A stretch of DNA of 64,000 bases from Candidatus Epilinea brevis (GTDB taxonomy: Bacteria; Chloroflexota; Anaerolineae; Epilineales; Epilineaceae): positions 310,001 to 374,000 of the forward strand of contig JADJUE010000009.1 in NCBI GenBank assembly GCA_016710785.1, written 5' to 3'. The notes under the pieces were generated by a model. The model saw only the letters and a program-made list of their open reading frames with translations, made no database searches and was not told the DNA's origin. Positions 26,129 through 35,009 of this stretch are shown piece after piece. Within the stretch, counting starts at the first letter, position 1. The number at the start of each line of letters is the position of its first letter. A program made the translations under genes and the position numbers.

Positions 26129-28135
26129 TCAGGGCATCGGCCGCGGCGATGGCGCCAGGCTGCTGCTGCCGGGGCAGCCGGCCTTGCATTCGGCCAGGGC
26201 CTTGCGGGCCTGTTGGGCGCAGGCCTCCTCGTTGCCGCCGTTGGCCAGACAGGTCTTTCGCACTTCTTCGGAGCGCTCCTGGCAGACGCTGGCGCAGAAC
26301 TGCGGGTCGCAGCGGAACATGCAGTCGCTGTAGACCCGGCGTCCCTTGGCCGCGCAGTCTGCCTCGGTGCCGCCCTCCCGCAAACAGGCGTTGCGCGCCT
26401 CTTCCGCCGCGGCGCCGCAGCGGTTCTCGCAGGCCGGCGTCGGAACGGCAGTCGGCCGCGGGCAGTTCTCCGTAAGGCATTCGTTGTAGGCCGTGCGCGC
26501 CTTCTGGCCGCATTCCTCGGCGTTGCCGCCGGCTTCCTTGCAAGCCGCCAGCACCGACTCAGCCACCCGGCGGCACTTGTCCTCGCATTGGTCAGGCTTG
26601 GGCGTGGGGCGGGGGCAGGTGGCCGCGATGCATTCCTCGAAGGCGGCCTTGTAGCGCTTCTCGCAATCCTCAGCGCTGCCACCGGCCTCCTTGCAGGCCT
26701 TCAGAACCGCCTGCGCGCGCTCCTTGCAGGCGCCTTCGCAGTTGTCGGGCTTGGGGGTGGGCCGAGGGCAGTTGGCCGTCATGCATTCCTCGAACGCGGC
26801 CTTGTACTTCTGCTCGCATTCGTCCGCGCCGCCGCCGGCCTCCTTGCAGGCCTTCAAGACCGCCTGCGCGCGCTCCTTGCAGGCGCCTTCGCAGGTCTCG
26901 GGCTTGGGCGTCGGCCGGGGGCAGTTGGCCGTCATGCATTCCTCGAAGGCGGCCTTGTAGCGCTTCTCGCAATCCTCAGCGCTGCCACCGGCCTCCTTGC
27001 AGGCCTTCAAGACCGCCTGCGCGCGCTCCTTGCAGGCGCCTTCGCAGGTTTCGGGCTTGGGCGTGGGCTTGGGGCAGGTGAGCAGGCATTCCTCGAGCGA
27101 CGCCTTGTAGCGCTTCTCGCATTCGTCAGCACCGCCACCGGCTTCCTTGCAGGCCTTCAAGACCGCCTGCGCGCGCTCCTTGCAGGCGCCTTCGCAGGTC
27201 TGCGGCTTGGGCTCCGGCTTGGGGCAGGAGGCCAGGCAGCGCTCCAACACCGCCGCGGCCTGCTTGGCGCAGTCCTCGGCCGTTCCACCGGCCTGCAGGC
27301 AGGTCTTGTTCGTCTCCTCGGCTCGGCGCCGGCAACCGTCTTCGCATTGCACGGGCTTGGGATCGGGGCGCTTGCATTCGGCGGTCACGCAGGCTTCGAA
27401 CAAGGCCTTGGCCTTGGCGGCGCAATCGTCCGGGCTGACGCCCGACGCCAGGCAGAGCTTGCGCTGCTCCTCGGCATGGGCCCGGCACTTCTCCTCGCAG
27501 CTCGGCGGCTTGGCCGTCGGCTTGGGGCAGGTGGTCAGGCATTCCTCGAAGACCGCCTTGGCCTTGGCGGCGCAGTCGTCACCCGAGCCTCCGGCGTCCT
27601 TGCAGGCCTTCAAGACGTCGTTGGCCTTCTGGCGGCAGGCGCCCTCACAGGATACCGGCTTCGGCGTCGCCGGCGAGAAGGGGCGGGAGCAGAGCTTGGT
27701 GCAGCTGAGGAAGGCCTCGCGGGCATGCTTCTCGCAATCGGCGCCGCCGGCATTCTGGCATTGCTTCAACACCACATCGGCCACCATCTTGCAGGCGACC
27801 TCGCATTCCGGGGGCACCGGCATGGGGCCGGGGTCTGTGGGCTGGCCGGGCTGCAGGCGGGCGCAGCCTTCCATGCACTTCTCGTAGACCTTGCGCGCCT
27901 GCGCCTCGCATTCCTCGCCGCCGGCGGCCAGGCAGGCGCTCAGCGCTGTTTCGTAGCGCTGCTTGCAGAGGACGGGACAGTCCACGGGCGCATTTTGCTG
28001 CAGCTGCGCCAACGACGCGTGCGCCGCGACCGGCGCCGGGCGGTTGAAACCCAGCAGGGTCATCAAGGCAAAAGCCAAAGGCAGCAGGGCCAACCAGGTG
28101 GTGAGTCGCTTGGACGGACTAGGGTCTAAGGTCAT
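26129..28135 (-). CDS. Secreted protein of twelve six-cysteine repeats
   Basis: Exported protein of 668 residues. A signal peptide (about 1-40) is followed by twelve repeats of about 50 residues, from about residue 52 to 655. Each has the pattern C-x3-C-x10-C-x(7-9)-C-x10-C-x(3-4)-C, with a GG in the middle and a linker rich in PKPTPKP. Seventy-two cysteines in all, and the helix-turn-helix spacing suggests each unit is a disulphide-braced helical hairpin. Units 6-9 are almost identical (CEGACKERAQAVLKACKEAG), pointing to recent tandem duplication. The ATG at 28135 has AGGA eight bases upstream. I do not recognise the family; roles such as metal binding, structural coat or adhesion are all possible. 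Confidence 0.9.
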   Translation of the reverse strand: MTLDPSPSKRLTTWLALLPLAFALMTLLGFNRPAPVAAHASLAQLQQNAPVDCPVLCKQRYETALSACLAAGGEECEAQARKVYEKCMEGCARLQPGQPTDPGPMPVPPECEVACKMVADVVLKQCQNAGGADCEKHAREAFLSCTKLCSRPFSPATPKPVSCEGACRQKANDVLKACKDAGGSGDDCAAKAKAVFEECLTTCPKPTAKPPSCEEKCRAHAEEQRKLCLASGVSPDDCAAKAKALFEACVTAECKRPDPKPVQCEDGCRRRAEETNKTCLQAGGTAEDCAKQAAAVLERCLASCPKPEPKPQTCEGACKERAQAVLKACKEAGGGADECEKRYKASLEECLLTCPKPTPKPETCEGACKERAQAVLKACKEAGGSAEDCEKRYKAAFEECMTANCPRPTPKPETCEGACKERAQAVLKACKEAGGGADECEQKYKAAFEECMTANCPRPTPKPDNCEGACKERAQAVLKACKEAGGSAEDCEKRYKAAFEECIAATCPRPTPKPDQCEDKCRRVAESVLAACKEAGGNAEECGQKARTAYNECLTENCPRPTAVPTPACENRCGAAAEEARNACLREGGTEADCAAKGRRVYSDCMFRCDPQFCASVCQERSEEVRKTCLANGGNEEACAQQARKALAECKAGCPGSSSLAPSPRPMP
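26590..27215 (-). repeat. Tandem repeats of 150-153 bp inside the cysteine-repeat gene
   Basis: Four consecutive units (repeats 6-9 of the protein) are nearly identical at the nucleotide level, while outer units are diverged. Such sequence may vary in copy number and be hard to assemble. Confidence 0.8.
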
Positions 28136-28369
28136 CGTAGCGTCCTTTCAGACTGGGGGAATCGTCAAACATCCAGCACGCCCGGGTGTCGGACGTGAGC
28201 GTCTGAATGGTAGACGGTAGCAGGTGTCGATTGGTCACGCCTGCGTTGAAATCTCGCTGCCGGCGCCACGGCGTCCGGCCGGGCCGATGCGTCGACATGG
28301 CCGTGGCCACTGCTTCGGACACCGTCAAGGGCATCGAGCTTAGAAGCGGCGCCAGCGACTGGCGGACGA

Positions 28370-28399
28370 TTGACCGTCTGCCTCCCGCCGGTCTACACT
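28370..28399 (+). promoter_or_regulatory. Promoter of the TPR/UnbV operon, leaderless
   Basis: TTGACC (28370-28375), an 18-base spacer and TACACT (28394-28399). The ATG at 28407 is seven bases after the -10, so transcription should start at the start codon. No Shine-Dalgarno is present. Confidence 0.65.
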
Positions 28400-28406
28400 C
28401 CCTGCC

Positions 28407-30146
28407 ATGAGCAGGATCAAGGGACGCGCCCCCGCGGCGCGGCGGCCGGCGCCGGAAACCGCCATCACCCTGCGCCTGTCGCCGCGGCGCTTGATCGGCT
28501 CTGCCGCATTGTTGGTGGCCCTGGTCGGCGGCGGCGCGGGGGCCTGGCGCTGGTCCCAACGGCCTCCGGAGCCGCCGCGGGTGGATCTGAGCGGCGCCCA
28601 GGTGGCGGTGCGCGGCAAGGTGGACGCGGCCTTGGCGGCCATCGCGCGCGATCCCGGAGCAGCATCGGCCTGGGGCGAGTTGGGCATGGTGTACCAGGCC
28701 CATGATTTCGATGCCCAGGCGGCCGACTGTTACGTGCAGGCCGCGGCGTTGGCACCTCTTGCACCGCGCTGGCCCTATTTGCGGGCCCTGACGCTCGCGG
28801 AGGCGGATCCGGCGGCCGCGCTGGTGGCCATGGAGCAGGCAAAGGCCATCGGCGCCGAAGGCCTGGCCGTCGACTGGCATGAAGGCAACCTGCTCACGGA
28901 GTTGGGCCGGCCCGCGGATGCCGCCGCGGCATTCAACCGCGGCCTCGCCCATCAGTCGAACTCCGCCCCGCTGCTGGCGGGCAAGGGGCGGCTCGCGTTG
29001 CAGAAGGGCGACGTGAAGCAGGCCATCACGACCCTGGAGCAGGCAGTCCGGGCCGATGCCAATTGGGCCGAGAGCTACGCGCTCCTGGCCCAGGCCTATG
29101 GCCGCGCCGGTCGCGACGACGACAGCGCGCGGATTGCCGAACTGGCCCGCGCCATGCAGAAGCAGGAGCAGATCGGCCTTGCCGACCCCGTATTTCTGGC
29201 GGTGGTCGAGCGCGGCGTCTCGGTGCGCTGGCTGGTCCGCCGCGGACAGATAGCGATGCAGGCCAACCGCGTGGACGAGGCGGACAAGCTCTTCCGTCAG
29301 GCCATTGCCGCCGACCCGGCCACCGCGGCGGGCTACGTCGGCTTGGGGGTCACCATGCAGAACCGCGGCGACCTGGCCGGGGCCATCGGCCAGTACCGGC
29401 TCGCTCTGGAGCAAGAGCCGGAGAACGTGGAGGCGATGGCCAACCTGGGTCTGGCCCTGGCCCGCGATCAGAAAGCGGCCGACGGCGCGACCATCCTGGA
29501 GGAGGCCCTGCGCGTGGCGCCCGGGCATCTCGGGGCGTCGATCAACCTGGCCTTGATCCGGCTGGATCAGGGACAGGGTGACGCAGCCCTGCGGATCGCC
29601 GACTCGGCGCTGTCGCTGCAACCTACGAACACGCAACTGCTGGAGACCCGCGCCAAGGCCTTTGACCTGCTCGGGCAGCCCGATGCGGCGCAGGAGGCCT
29701 GGAAGGCCCTGGGGTCGCTGGCCCCGAGCGACCCGAACGCCGTCGCCCAACAGGCCGCCGCGGCCATGGCGGCCGGCCGCCACGCCGATGCCGTCGCGCT
29801 CCTGCGGCGCGGACTGGCGACCTTTCCCGAGAGCGCGCTGATCCAAGGCACCTTGGCCTGGGAGCTGGCCACCGCTCCCGACGCGAGCCAGCGTTCAGGA
29901 ACCGAGGCCGTGGCCCTGGCTCGCGCGGTCGCCGCGGGAATGCCCGGCTCGGCGCAAAGCCAGGACCTGCTGGCCGCCGCCCTGGCCGAGACCGGCGACT
30001 GGCCCGCGGCCGCCGCGGCCGCCGAAGCCGCCCTGGCCGCGCTACCGGCCGGCGATCCCATCGCTCCCCAGATCCAGGCGCGCCTCGATCTGTATCGGCA
30101 ACGCCGCCCCTTTCGCCAGCCTGACGGCGTCGCCGACGGCCGATGA
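28407..30146 (+). CDS. Membrane-anchored TPR protein
   Basis: Protein of 579 residues. A single hydrophobic segment near 30-50 (LIGSAALLVALVGGGAGAW) anchors it, leaving the rest outside the cytoplasm. About ten tetratricopeptide-like repeats follow, with typical wording such as A.A.YVGLG.....G....AI..YR.AL...P.N (about 310-370). TPRs are protein-binding scaffolds. The stop overlaps the start of the UnbV lipoprotein gene (ATGA), and such TPR and CRTAC1/UnbV pairs are often encoded together. The promoter immediately upstream suggests a leaderless message. Confidence 0.85.
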   Translation: MSRIKGRAPAARRPAPETAITLRLSPRRLIGSAALLVALVGGGAGAWRWSQRPPEPPRVDLSGAQVAVRGKVDAALAAIARDPGAASAWGELGMVYQAHDFDAQAADCYVQAAALAPLAPRWPYLRALTLAEADPAAALVAMEQAKAIGAEGLAVDWHEGNLLTELGRPADAAAAFNRGLAHQSNSAPLLAGKGRLALQKGDVKQAITTLEQAVRADANWAESYALLAQAYGRAGRDDDSARIAELARAMQKQEQIGLADPVFLAVVERGVSVRWLVRRGQIAMQANRVDEADKLFRQAIAADPATAAGYVGLGVTMQNRGDLAGAIGQYRLALEQEPENVEAMANLGLALARDQKAADGATILEEALRVAPGHLGASINLALIRLDQGQGDAALRIADSALSLQPTNTQLLETRAKAFDLLGQPDAAQEAWKALGSLAPSDPNAVAQQAAAAMAAGRHADAVALLRRGLATFPESALIQGTLAWELATAPDASQRSGTEAVALARAVAAGMPGSAQSQDLLAAALAETGDWPAAAAAAEAALAALPAGDPIAPQIQARLDLYRQRRPFRQPDGVADGR

Positions 30147-31891
30147 GCGAGATCCCGAGACCTCAGCGCGGCAGCACGGCCGGCATCCGCCCCGGCCCGT
30201 TGTGGCTGACCGGCGTCAGGCTGACCGGCCTCGGCCTGACCGGTCTCTGCCTGGCCTGGGCGATAGCCGGCTGCCGTGGCGGCGGCGCCTGGCTGGTGGA
30301 CGTGGCCGCCGAGAAGGGGGTGGATTTCAGCTATCACAGCGGCGCGAGCGGCGGCCTGTTCATGCCTGAGATCATGGGCGGCGGCGTCGGTCTGGTCGAC
30401 TGGGACCAGGATGGCGACTTCGACCTCTACCTGAGCAACGGCAACGATGACCTGCCAGGCTTCGGCGACGGCGAGCAGAGCGACCGCTTGTACCGTCAGG
30501 ACGCTGACGGTCGCTTCACCGACATCACCGCCGACAGCGGCTTGAATGAGCGCTCCTACAGCATGGGCGTGGCGGCCGGCGACATCGACAACGATGGCTT
30601 GCCCGACCTCTACGTCACCAATGTGGGTCCGGATCGGCTGTACCGCAACCTGGGCGGCGGACGTTTTCAGGACATCACGGCCTCCGCCGCGATCGATGAA
30701 TCCGGTTGGTCTGTTTCCGCCGTCTTCTGCGACTACGATCGCGACGGCCTGCTGGATCTGTATGTCGCCCGTTACCTGGACTTCGACGCCGCCGTGGTCT
30801 GCCAGAGCATCACCGGCGAACGGGAATACTGCGGACCGCGCGCCTACCGGCCGCTCTCCGACCTGCTCTTTCACAACGAAGGCGAAGGCCGCTTCCGCAA
30901 CGCGAGCACAGAGGCGGGGCTGCCGACGGTTGCCGCGGCCGGTCTGGGTGTGGTCTGCGCCGACGTCAGCGACGACGGCCTGCCGGATTTCTACGTGGCC
31001 AACGACGGCCACGCCAACGACCTGTGGATCAACCAGGGTGACGGAAGCTTCGTCAACCGGGCCATCGAGGCCGGCGCGGCCTACAACCTGCGCGGCCAGG
31101 CGCAGGCCGGAATGGGCGTCGTCGCCGAAGACCTCGACGGCGACCTGCGCATCGACTTCTTCGTCACCAACCTGCGCGACGAGACCAATGTGCTCTACCA
31201 AGGTCAACCGGGCGGCAGCGCCTTCCTCGACATCACTGCGGGCACCGGCCTGGGTCCACCGAGCTTGCCGCTCACCGGTTTTGGGGTGGCGGCCTCCGAC
31301 CTCGATCTCGACGGCGACCTGGAGTTGGCGATCGCCGATGGTCGGGTGAAGGGCTACGATCCGCATCCCGATGCCGCCGTCGACCCGCCCTGGAACCGCC
31401 TGGCAGAACCGGGACTGCTCTTCGTCGCCGACCCAGGGGGGCGGTTCCAACTGGCCGAGAATCCGCTTTGCGGCGACAATTGCCGCAAGGTCGATGTGGC
31501 GCGCGGCCTGGCAGCAGGCGACATCGATGGCGACGGCGACCTGGACCTGGTCCGCGGCGGGGTGGCATCGCCCTTGCGCATCCTGGAGAACCGCGCGCCG
31601 CGTGGTGGGGGCCATTGGTTGCAGGTGCGGGCGGTGGATCCGCGGCTGAAGCGCGACGCTGTAGGCGCCCGCGTCACCCTGCGCGCTGGATCGGCTTCCT
31701 GGCTGCGGCTCATCGGCGCCGGCGGTAGCTACGCCTCAGCCTCGCCCCTGGAGGCCCACTTCGGACTGGGTCAGGCGGCCACGGTCGACGCGGCGGACCT
31801 CCTCTGGCCGGACGGAATGCGCGAGACCTTCGACGTCGACTGCGTGGACTGCCGGATCGTCCTGCGGCGGGGCGACGGCCGCAGCCGCTGA
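30143..31891 (+). CDS. FG-GAP/VCBS-repeat lipoprotein with ASPIC/UnbV domain
   Basis: Exported lipoprotein of 582 residues. The lipobox AIAGC places the modified Cys at about 44. Repeated calcium-binding loops follow, such as DWDQDGDFDLYL, DIDNDGLPDLYV and DYDRDGLLDLYV, which build an integrin-like beta-propeller. The C-terminal 85 residues (about 490-575) match the ASPIC/UnbV domain, with VGARVTLRAGS and HFGLGQA..VD...WPDG. Such CRTAC1-family proteins are extracellular and bind calcium; a specific partner is not known. It overlaps the TPR gene, so the pair likely works together at the cell surface. Confidence 0.92.
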   Translation: MSEIPRPQRGSTAGIRPGPLWLTGVRLTGLGLTGLCLAWAIAGCRGGGAWLVDVAAEKGVDFSYHSGASGGLFMPEIMGGGVGLVDWDQDGDFDLYLSNGNDDLPGFGDGEQSDRLYRQDADGRFTDITADSGLNERSYSMGVAAGDIDNDGLPDLYVTNVGPDRLYRNLGGGRFQDITASAAIDESGWSVSAVFCDYDRDGLLDLYVARYLDFDAAVVCQSITGEREYCGPRAYRPLSDLLFHNEGEGRFRNASTEAGLPTVAAAGLGVVCADVSDDGLPDFYVANDGHANDLWINQGDGSFVNRAIEAGAAYNLRGQAQAGMGVVAEDLDGDLRIDFFVTNLRDETNVLYQGQPGGSAFLDITAGTGLGPPSLPLTGFGVAASDLDLDGDLELAIADGRVKGYDPHPDAAVDPPWNRLAEPGLLFVADPGGRFQLAENPLCGDNCRKVDVARGLAAGDIDGDGDLDLVRGGVASPLRILENRAPRGGGHWLQVRAVDPRLKRDAVGARVTLRAGSASWLRLIGAGGSYASASPLEAHFGLGQAATVDAADLLWPDGMRETFDVDCVDCRIVLRRGDGRSR

Positions 31892-31918
31892 AACGGGGTC
31901 GGCGCCCACCCTGCCCGC

Positions 31919-31948
31919 TTGGCGCGGCGGCGGCGCTGGCGCTAGATT
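31919..31948 (+). promoter_or_regulatory. Possible promoter of the S9 peptidase gene
   Basis: TTGGCG (31919-31924), an 18-base spacer and TAGATT (31943-31948), about 70 bases before the GTG start. Confidence 0.4.
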
Positions 31949-32016
31949 GAGGGCCAAGCCATTGCCTCTCGAGCCGGCGCCCGAGTCGGTCGGCGCCGAA
32001 GACCAGGATCAGACCC

Positions 32017-33954
32017 GTGAAAGAACGTCCTTTCGGCCTCTGGGAGAGTCCGATCAGCCCCGACCAGCTGGCCGTGGACCTGCGCCTCAGCGGCGTGGCG
32101 GTGGCCCCGGATGGGGCGACAGTCGGTTGGCTGGAAGGCCGCGGCGACCAGAACGTGGTGGTCAGCTGGCGGGCAGGCGAGTCCAGCGGTAGAGAACTGA
32201 CCCGCGGTCGGCGGGTACGGGCGATGGTGGGCTATGGCGGCGGCGACTTCACCCTGGGCGCTCGAGCGCTGTACTTCGCCGACCAGGAAAGCGGACGGCT
32301 CTTCGTCCAAGACCTGCCCAGCGGCGAAGCCCGCCCCATCAGCCCGGCTTACGGCAAGGCGTCTTCGCCCACGCCGTCGCCGGACGGGCGCTGGATCGCC
32401 TACGTCCATCATGACCCGGATGGTGTGGACCGCCTGGCGCTGGTCGACGCCCGCGGCGAGGGCTGGCCGCGCATCCTGCATCAGGGCCACGACTTCTACA
32501 TGCAGCCGCGCTGGAGCGCGGACGGCCAGTTCCTGGCTTTTGTCGCCTGGGACCATCCCCGCATGCCCTGGGACGGCACCACCTTGTACCTGGCCCGGAT
32601 GGTGCTGACCGCCTCAGGTACCGAAGGCGCGCTGGAGCCGCGGGCCGGTGACGTGCGTGCGGTGGCCGGTGGGGACGAGGTGTCCGTGTTCCAGCCCGAG
32701 TTCAGTCCCGACTCGAAGGCCCTGTGGTTTGTTTCCGACGAGACGGGCTGGGGGCATCTGGTGCGCTTGGATCTGGCCGATGGCACGCGCCGCCGGCTGA
32801 CCGCCGGCGAGGCCGAGCATGGCCAGCCGGCCTGGGTGCAGGACATGCGCAGCTATGCCATCGCCGAGGACGGGCAGGCGGTCTACGCGGTGCGTTCCGA
32901 AGGGGGCCGCCGGCGCCTCTACCGCATCGATGCCGCCAGCGGCAGCGCGGTGCGGGTGGAGGCCCTCGCCGCCTACGATGACATCGCCAGCATCCACACC
33001 GACGCGCGCGGCAAGTTGCTGGGCCTGATCGCCAGCGGCAGCCGGCAGGCGTCCCGCGTGCTGTCCTACGACACCGCCACCGGCAGCCTTAGGGTGCTGG
33101 CGCGGGCATCCGGCGAGACCCTGGATCCGGCTGACCTGGCCGATCCGGAGGCGCTGAGCTGGCCCGGACCGGACGGACATGCCATTGCCGGCCTGTATTA
33201 CGCCCCGACGAGCCGGCGCTTCGTGGCCACCGGCCGGCCACCCCTGATCGTCTTGGTGCACGGTGGCCCCACGGCGCAGAGCACTGCGGGCTGGAACCCG
33301 GCCTGTCAGTTTCTGGCCACCCGCGGCTTCGGCGTCCTGGCGGTGAACCACCGGGGGAGCACCGGCTATGGCCGCCGCTTTGCGCAGGCTCTCGCCGGCG
33401 CCTGGGGCGAGGCAGACGTGGACGACGCCATCTCCGGCGCCGAGCATCTGGCGGCGACGGGGCGCATCGATCGGGCGCGGGTCGCGATCATGGGCGGATC
33501 GGCGGGGGGCTACACCGTGCTGCGTGCCATGACGTCCCGCCCGGAGGCTTTCGCCGTGGGCGTGAGCATGTACGGCATCTCCGACCTCATGCATCTGGTC
33601 CGCGACACCCACAAGTTCGAGGCGCGCTATCTGGATCGCCTCGTGGGGCCGCTGCCGCAGGCTGCCCAGGTCTATGCGGAGCGATCGCCCATCGCGACGG
33701 CCGACCGCATCATCCGCCCGCTGGCCCTCTACCAGGGTGCCGACGACCGCGCCGTACCACGGGCCCAGGCGGACATGATGGCGGCCGCGTTGCTACGGCG
33801 GGGCATCCCCCATCTGTATCAGGTCTACGAGGGCGAAGGCCATGGCTGGCGTCGAAAGGACACGATCGAGCATTTCTGGACCAGCGTTGCGGCTTTTCTG
33901 GAACGGCATCTGGTCTATGCCGCGGATCAAGGCTCGGCCAGCATCCGCACATAG
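32017..33954 (+). CDS. Prolyl oligopeptidase-family (S9) peptidase
   Basis: Protein of 645 residues. An N-terminal beta-propeller of WD-like blades (PTPSPDGRWIAYVHH; QPRWSADGQFLAFV) precedes an alpha/beta-hydrolase catalytic domain (about 390-640). The serine nucleophile lies in GGSAGGY (about 496), the acid in GADDRAVP and the histidine in EGEGHGW. The fold resembles acylaminoacyl-peptidase or dipeptidyl-peptidase members. No signal peptide is seen, so the enzyme is cytosolic and acts on short peptides. The start is a GTG with weak aggatc upstream. Its 3' end overlaps the convergent rsgA by 28 bases. Confidence 0.92.
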   Translation: MKERPFGLWESPISPDQLAVDLRLSGVAVAPDGATVGWLEGRGDQNVVVSWRAGESSGRELTRGRRVRAMVGYGGGDFTLGARALYFADQESGRLFVQDLPSGEARPISPAYGKASSPTPSPDGRWIAYVHHDPDGVDRLALVDARGEGWPRILHQGHDFYMQPRWSADGQFLAFVAWDHPRMPWDGTTLYLARMVLTASGTEGALEPRAGDVRAVAGGDEVSVFQPEFSPDSKALWFVSDETGWGHLVRLDLADGTRRRLTAGEAEHGQPAWVQDMRSYAIAEDGQAVYAVRSEGGRRRLYRIDAASGSAVRVEALAAYDDIASIHTDARGKLLGLIASGSRQASRVLSYDTATGSLRVLARASGETLDPADLADPEALSWPGPDGHAIAGLYYAPTSRRFVATGRPPLIVLVHGGPTAQSTAGWNPACQFLATRGFGVLAVNHRGSTGYGRRFAQALAGAWGEADVDDAISGAEHLAATGRIDRARVAIMGGSAGGYTVLRAMTSRPEAFAVGVSMYGISDLMHLVRDTHKFEARYLDRLVGPLPQAAQVYAERSPIATADRIIRPLALYQGADDRAVPRAQADMMAAALLRRGIPHLYQVYEGEGHGWRRKDTIEHFWTSVAAFLERHLVYAADQGSASIRT

Positions 33955-34886
33955 GAGTCGTAGCGCTCGGAGGCGATGTCGCCTTGTTCCACCGCCGCGC
34001 GCACGGCGCAGCCCGGCTCGTGGATGTGGGTGCAATCGGAGAAGCGACACAGGTTGAGATAGTCGCGGAATTCCAGGAATGCCCATTCCAGCTCCCCGGG
34101 ATCCATCTGCCAGACGCCCATCTCGCGCAGGCCCGGCGTGTCAGCCACCTTGCCGCCGCCCGACAGTGGCAGCAGCTCACCCACGCGGGTCGTATGGCGC
34201 CCTTTGCCCACCGCGTCGCTCACGGCTCCGACGCGCAGCAGCAAACCGGGCTCCAGGGCATTGATCAGGCTGGACTTGCCCACGCCGCTGGGTCCGACGA
34301 CCGCGCTGATCCGGCCGGCCAGCACGTCGCGCAGCCGTTCGATGCCTTCGCCGCTGCGCGTGGAGATCCGCAAGACCTCGTAGCCTACCCGTTCGTAGGT
34401 CGCCAGCGCGCCGGCCACGGCCGCGCTGATGCCCAGGTCCACCTTGCCCATGACGATCAGCGCATCGATCTTGTCGATGGCGGCGATGGCCAGAAAGCGG
34501 TCGAGCAGCCGGAAGTTGGGCTCCGGCTCGGCGCAGGCCAGCACACAGACGACCTGGTCGACGTTGGCCACGACGACATCCTGCAGCCATACGCCCTTCG
34601 GCCCCGGCGCACGGCGGGCGATGACGCCGTGCCGGTCGAGGATGTCGATCACGATGGCATCGACCTGCCCCGACTCGCCTTCGGGCAGATCCTGCAGCTC
34701 GATCACCACCCGGTCGCCCAGGGCGACCAGGCCGTGGTTGCGCCGGTCCTTCTTGATCTTGCCGCGCAGCACGGCGGTGAAAGCGCCTTGCGCCGTCTCC
34801 ACCGCATAGAAACCGCTCTGGGAGCGCACCACGAGCCCCTCGAGACGGCGCGCCGGGGCCTTCACGACATGTCCGGGTGTGGTCAT
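33927..34886 (-). CDS. rsgA: Ribosome small-subunit GTPase RsgA
   Basis: Circularly permuted GTPase of 319 residues that helps finish 30S maturation. It has an N-terminal OB-fold (about 10-85), the G4-like motif MGKVDL, then G1 GPSGVGKSS (about 195) and G3 DTPG. The C-terminal zinc motif is LCRFSDCTHIHEPGC. In the canonical NKxD the Asn is Gly here (GKVD), which may alter base contacts. The ATG at 34886 has GGAAGGA upstream. It is divergent from queA, a usual layout with a shared intergenic region of about 120 bases. Confidence 0.95.
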   Translation of the reverse strand: MTTPGHVVKAPARRLEGLVVRSQSGFYAVETAQGAFTAVLRGKIKKDRRNHGLVALGDRVVIELQDLPEGESGQVDAIVIDILDRHGVIARRAPGPKGVWLQDVVVANVDQVVCVLACAEPEPNFRLLDRFLAIAAIDKIDALIVMGKVDLGISAAVAGALATYERVGYEVLRISTRSGEGIERLRDVLAGRISAVVGPSGVGKSSLINALEPGLLLRVGAVSDAVGKGRHTTRVGELLPLSGGGKVADTPGLREMGVWQMDPGELEWAFLEFRDYLNLCRFSDCTHIHEPGCAVRAAVEQGDIASERYDSYVRMLAEP

Positions 34887-34953
34887 GCAGGTCCTTCCGC
34901 TGCGCTGCCGCAGCTGCTTGATCGGGCCAGGCGGCTGCCGATTGGATCGCCAG

Positions 34954-34959
34954 TATAAT
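34954..34959 (+). promoter_or_regulatory. -10 box of queA
   Basis: Perfect TATAAT about 50 bases before the queA ATG. No clear -35 at the usual distance. Confidence 0.5.
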
Positions 34960-35009
34960 CCCCGCGTGATCCGAACGGCGCGAATCCCACCCGCCAGGCC
35001 CGACCCTTC

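Noticed and set aside
26213..28129. 638-codon open frame opposite the cysteine-repeat gene
   Set aside because: It mirrors the repeats of the minus-strand gene and has no own start signal or domain.
26129..28135. CRISPR-like array
   Set aside because: The repeats are 150-153 bp in-frame coding units with no spacers.
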